Assembly: GCF_036320965.1 (NCBI RefSeq)
Contig: NC_092290.1
Span: 690,920 to 754,919, forward strand
DNA from: Panulirus ornatus
Taxonomy: Eukaryota > Arthropoda > Malacostraca > Decapoda > Palinuridae
Direction: 5' to 3'
DNA length: 64,000 nt
The notes under the pieces are model-generated. The model was given only the letters and a program-made list of their open reading frames with translations. It was not told the DNA's origin and searched no databases. Below, in pieces: positions 61,070-64,000 of this stretch. A program made the translations under genes and the position numbers. Every line of letters starts with the position of its first letter. Positions within the stretch are counted from its first letter, which is position 1.

Positions 61070-61738
61070 CAGGCGTACAGCAGTGCGTCTTGGTCGGGGG
61101 TACAGTAGTGCGTCTTGGTCGGGAGTACAGTAGTGCGTCTTGGTCAGGGGTACAGTAGTGCGTCTTGGTCAGGGGTACAGTAGTGCGTCTTGGTCGGGGG
61201 TACAGTAGTGCGTCTTGGTCGGGGGTACAATAGTGCGTCTTGGTCGGGGGTACAGTAGTGCGTCTTGGTCGGGGGTACAGCAGTGCGTCTTGGTCGGGGG
61301 TACAGCAGTGCGTCTTGGTCGGGGGTACAGTAGTGCGTCTTGGTCGGGGGTACAGTAGTGCGTCTTGGTCGGGGGTACAGTAGTGCGTCTTGGTCGGGGG
61401 TACAGTAGTGCGTCTTGGTCGGGGGTACAGTAGTGCGTTTTGGTCGGGGGTACAGTAGTGCGTCTTGGTCGGGGGTACAGTAGTGCGTCTTGGTCGGGGG
61501 TACAGTAGTGCGTCTTGGTCGGGGGTACAGTAGTGCGTCTAGGTCGGGGGTACAGTAGTGCGTCTTGGTTGTGGGTACAGTAGTGCGTTTTTGTCAGGGG
61601 TACAGTAGTGCGTCTTGGTCGGGGGTACAGTAGTGCGTCTTGGTCGGGGGTACAGCAGTGCGTCTTGGTCGGGAGTACAGCAGTGCGTCTTGGTCGGGAG
61701 TACAGCAGTGCGTCTTGGTCGGGGGTACAGTAGTGGGT
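61070..61738. repeat. 25-bp minisatellite array
   Basis: The unit is TAGTGCGTCTTGGTCGGGGG plus TACAG, about 27 copies, with CAGTGCG and GGGAG variants. It contains a GGGGG run per unit. Confidence 0.95.
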
Positions 61739-61840
61739 TTTAGTTAGTTATAGGTACTGTGCTGGGTCTTACTGTCAGGGATACATGAAGCAATACTGTG
61801 TTCATTATACTGGCTATAATTCAAAGTGCTGTGTTTGCGC

Positions 61841-61869
61841 GTGTGTGTGTGTGTGTGTGTGTGTGTGAT

Positions 61870-61951
<82 letters not shown>
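61841..61951. repeat. (TG)n and (AG)n microsatellites
   Basis: TG run 61841-61868, then AG run 61873-61951. Confidence 0.96.
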
Positions 61952-61955
<4 letters not shown>

Positions 61956-62534
61956 GGGATGGCACGCTGTATGAGGAGGGGGAAACAAGAGACCTGGACC
62001 AGACATATTCCCCTGGCGCCCGGCCTCCTGCCTCCCGACCCCCGGAGCCACACATGAGGAAGACAACCATTTGCTTATTTTTGGACTGGAAATTGGCAAT
62101 CTTGATTTCATTAGAACTCAGGACAGTCATGTAACTTTATTTCACGAAGAACTAAAATCCGGTATTTGACATAATATTATGGAAATAAGGAAATAGATAC
62201 TGGAACAAGGTGTCAAGTGGCAGACAAATGTGAGGCATCTCAGCCCACTGTACCCAACCATCCGCGTCAAGTGGCAATGACAGATTTGTACGGCTTCCAC
62301 CAGTCGCGCATTAGGCCCGCCCTAGGAGTTCGCTTACTACTGTACTACAATCAGGTCGTGTGCAATATCCAGGTCAGGTGCAACGGCAAAGGTGGATGCA
62401 GCAACCCAACACACTATTGGACCCCCTGCAGCCATCACACAAACCCTCACTTCAGACAACCTAACATGCAAAGATTCTCCCAGCTCTCTGATCACCCTCC
62501 CCCTTCTCCTCCCCCCAAACAAAGATACTGAGGT
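61952..62534. other. Unassigned sequence
   Basis: Non-repetitive. Frames of 60-100 codons on both strands, including a plus-strand frame 62217-62531 with NIQVRCNGKGGCSNPTHY, match nothing I recognise. It was searched for the missing half-domain before exon A without success. Confidence 0.4.
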
Positions 62535-62554
62535 ACAATCCAATCACTATATAA

Positions 62555-62650
62555 AATAATGATAATGATAATAATGATTTTAGTAATAATAACAATAATA
62601 ACAATAATAATAATAAAAATTATTATTATTATTATTATTATTATCATTAT
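62555..62650. repeat. (TAA)n / (TTA)n imperfect microsatellites
   Basis: An AATAAT-rich run followed by a TTATTA run, which are inverted copies able to pair. Confidence 0.9.
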
Positions 62651-62903
<253 letters not shown>

Positions 62904-64000
62904 ATACTTTGTCGCTGTCTCCCGCGTTTGCGAGGTAGCGCAAGGAAACAGACGAAAGAAATGGCCCAACCCTCCCCATACACATGTACATACACACGTC
63001 CACACACGCAAATATACATACCTACACAGCTTTCCATGGTTTACCCCGGACGCTTCACATGCCTTGATTCAATCCACTGACAGCACGTCAACCCCTGTAT
63101 ACCACATCGCTCCAATTCACTCTATTCCTTGCCCTCCTTTCACCCTCCTGCATGTTCAGGCCCCGATCACACAAAATCCTTTTCACTCCATCTTTCCACC
63201 TCCAATTTGGTCTCCCTCTTCTCCTCGTTCCCTCCACCTCCGACACATATATCCTCTTGGTCAATCTTTCCTCACTCATTCTCTCCATGTGCCCAAACCA
63301 TTTCAAAACACCCTCTTCTGCTCTCTCAACCACGCTCTTTTTTATTTCCACACATCTCTCTTACCCTTACGTTACTTACTCGATCAAACCACCTCACACC
63401 ACACATTGTCCTCAAACATCTCATTTCCAGCACATCCATCCTCCTGCGCACAACTCTATCCATAGCCCACGCCTCGCAACCATACAACATTGTTGGAACT
63501 ACTATTCCTTCAAACATACCCATTTTTGCTTTCCGGGATAATGTTCTCGACTTCCACACATTTTTCAAGGCTCCCAAAATTTTCGCCCCCTCCCCCACCC
63601 TATGATCCACTTCCGCTTCCATGGTTCCATCCGCTGACAGATCCACTCCCAGATATCTAAAACACTTCACTTCCTCCAGTTTTTCTCCATTCAAACTCAC
63701 CTCCCAATTGACTTGACCCTCAACCCTACTGTACCTAATAACCTTGCTCTTATTCACATTTACTCTTAACTTTCTTCTTCCACACACTTTACCAAACTCC
63801 GTCACCAGCTTCTGCAGTTTCTCACATGAATCCGCCACCAGCGCTGTATCATCAGCGAACAACAACTGACTCACTTCCCAAGCTCTCTCATCCCCAACAG
63901 ACCTCATACTTGCCCCTCTTTCCAAGACTCTTGCATTTACCCCCCTAACAACCCCATCCATAAACAAATTAAACAACCATGGAGACATCACACACCCCTG
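62904..64000 (-). mobile_element. RTE copy 15: young 3' part, runs off the window
   Basis: The short 3' UTR with hairpin is at 62904-63087. RT coding continues past the window end. Confidence 0.92.
63088..64000 (-). pseudogene. RTE reverse transcriptase, partial, one frameshift
   Basis: From the window edge: [82 protein letters not shown] and [19 protein letters not shown]. Near 63340 one extra A in an A-run (six instead of the five in copy 3) shifts the frame. The C-terminus ([20 protein letters not shown] to DVVYRG) continues in the next frame to the stop at 63088. This is one change from an open copy. Confidence 0.88.

Noticed and set aside
62217..62531. Plus-strand Cys-containing frame
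   Set aside because: Wrong strand for the receptor gene, no splice signals checked out, and the cysteine spacing does not match.

Overview
The window is eukaryotic and repeat-dominated, most likely from an arthropod with a large genome. A decapod crustacean is my best guess, from the dense (AT)n microsatellites, the RTE-type LINEs and the mass of minisatellites; this is inference, since no diagnostic species marker is present. There are no operons, Shine-Dalgarno sites or long non-repetitive reading frames. Nearly every long open frame is a tandem repeat or a retroelement.

Host gene. Short exons on the minus strand encode a cysteine-rich protein of the GDNF-receptor-alpha/GAS1 family (Gfrl-like). 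Exon A (60472-60642), exon B (56009-56153) and exon C (36494-36621) have good splice sites and matching phases (1, 2, 1). Joined, B and C give one complete ten-cysteine GDNF/GAS1 domain, and A gives the second half of the preceding domain. A fourth candidate, exon D (22201-22656), would follow in matching phase with a Pro/Ser/Thr-rich linker. If so, about 22-61 kb is one gene and almost everything else there is intron of 4.3, 19.4 and 13.8 kb. The first exons and the 3' end lie outside the window or were not found.

Tandem repeats. At least 15 unrelated minisatellite families, with units of 18 to about 40 bp (plus one 50-bp triplet), occupy roughly 20 kb by adding the array lengths estimated here. 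The 30/31-bp array at 52.9-55.96 kb starts at the 5' splice site of exon B, and its unit looks like a copy of that exon end and donor.

Retroelements. About 15 fragments of one RTE-clade LINE (endonuclease plus reverse transcriptase) lie at 7.2-21.5, 44.4-52.9 and 62.9-64 kb. None is complete. The best 3' part is 13310-16320 and the best 5' part is 50200-51147. Short non-autonomous derivatives carry the RTE 5' UTR joined to an RTE-like 3' hairpin. Three copies of another short element, partly palindromic, carry a hammerhead-ribozyme-like core. Two tRNA-derived SINE-like units and two older jockey/CR1-like relics are also present. Nearly all RTE, derivative and hammerhead ends abut (AT)n runs. 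The segment 7471-11099 is duplicated almost perfectly as 11100-14732, with its junction inside two homologous RTE copies.

Layout: 0-6.5 kb, minisatellites; 6.6-21.6 kb, RTE cluster with the chimeric duplication; 22.2-22.66 kb, exon D; 25-36 kb, minisatellites; 36.5 kb, exon C; 37-44.4 kb, minisatellites and a LINE relic; 44.4-52.9 kb, RTE cluster with SINEs; 52.9-56 kb, splice-donor-like satellite; 56.0 kb, exon B; 56.7-59.4 kb, LINE relic split by an 18-bp array; 60.5 kb, exon A; 60.7-64 kb, minisatellites, a hammerhead element and RTE.
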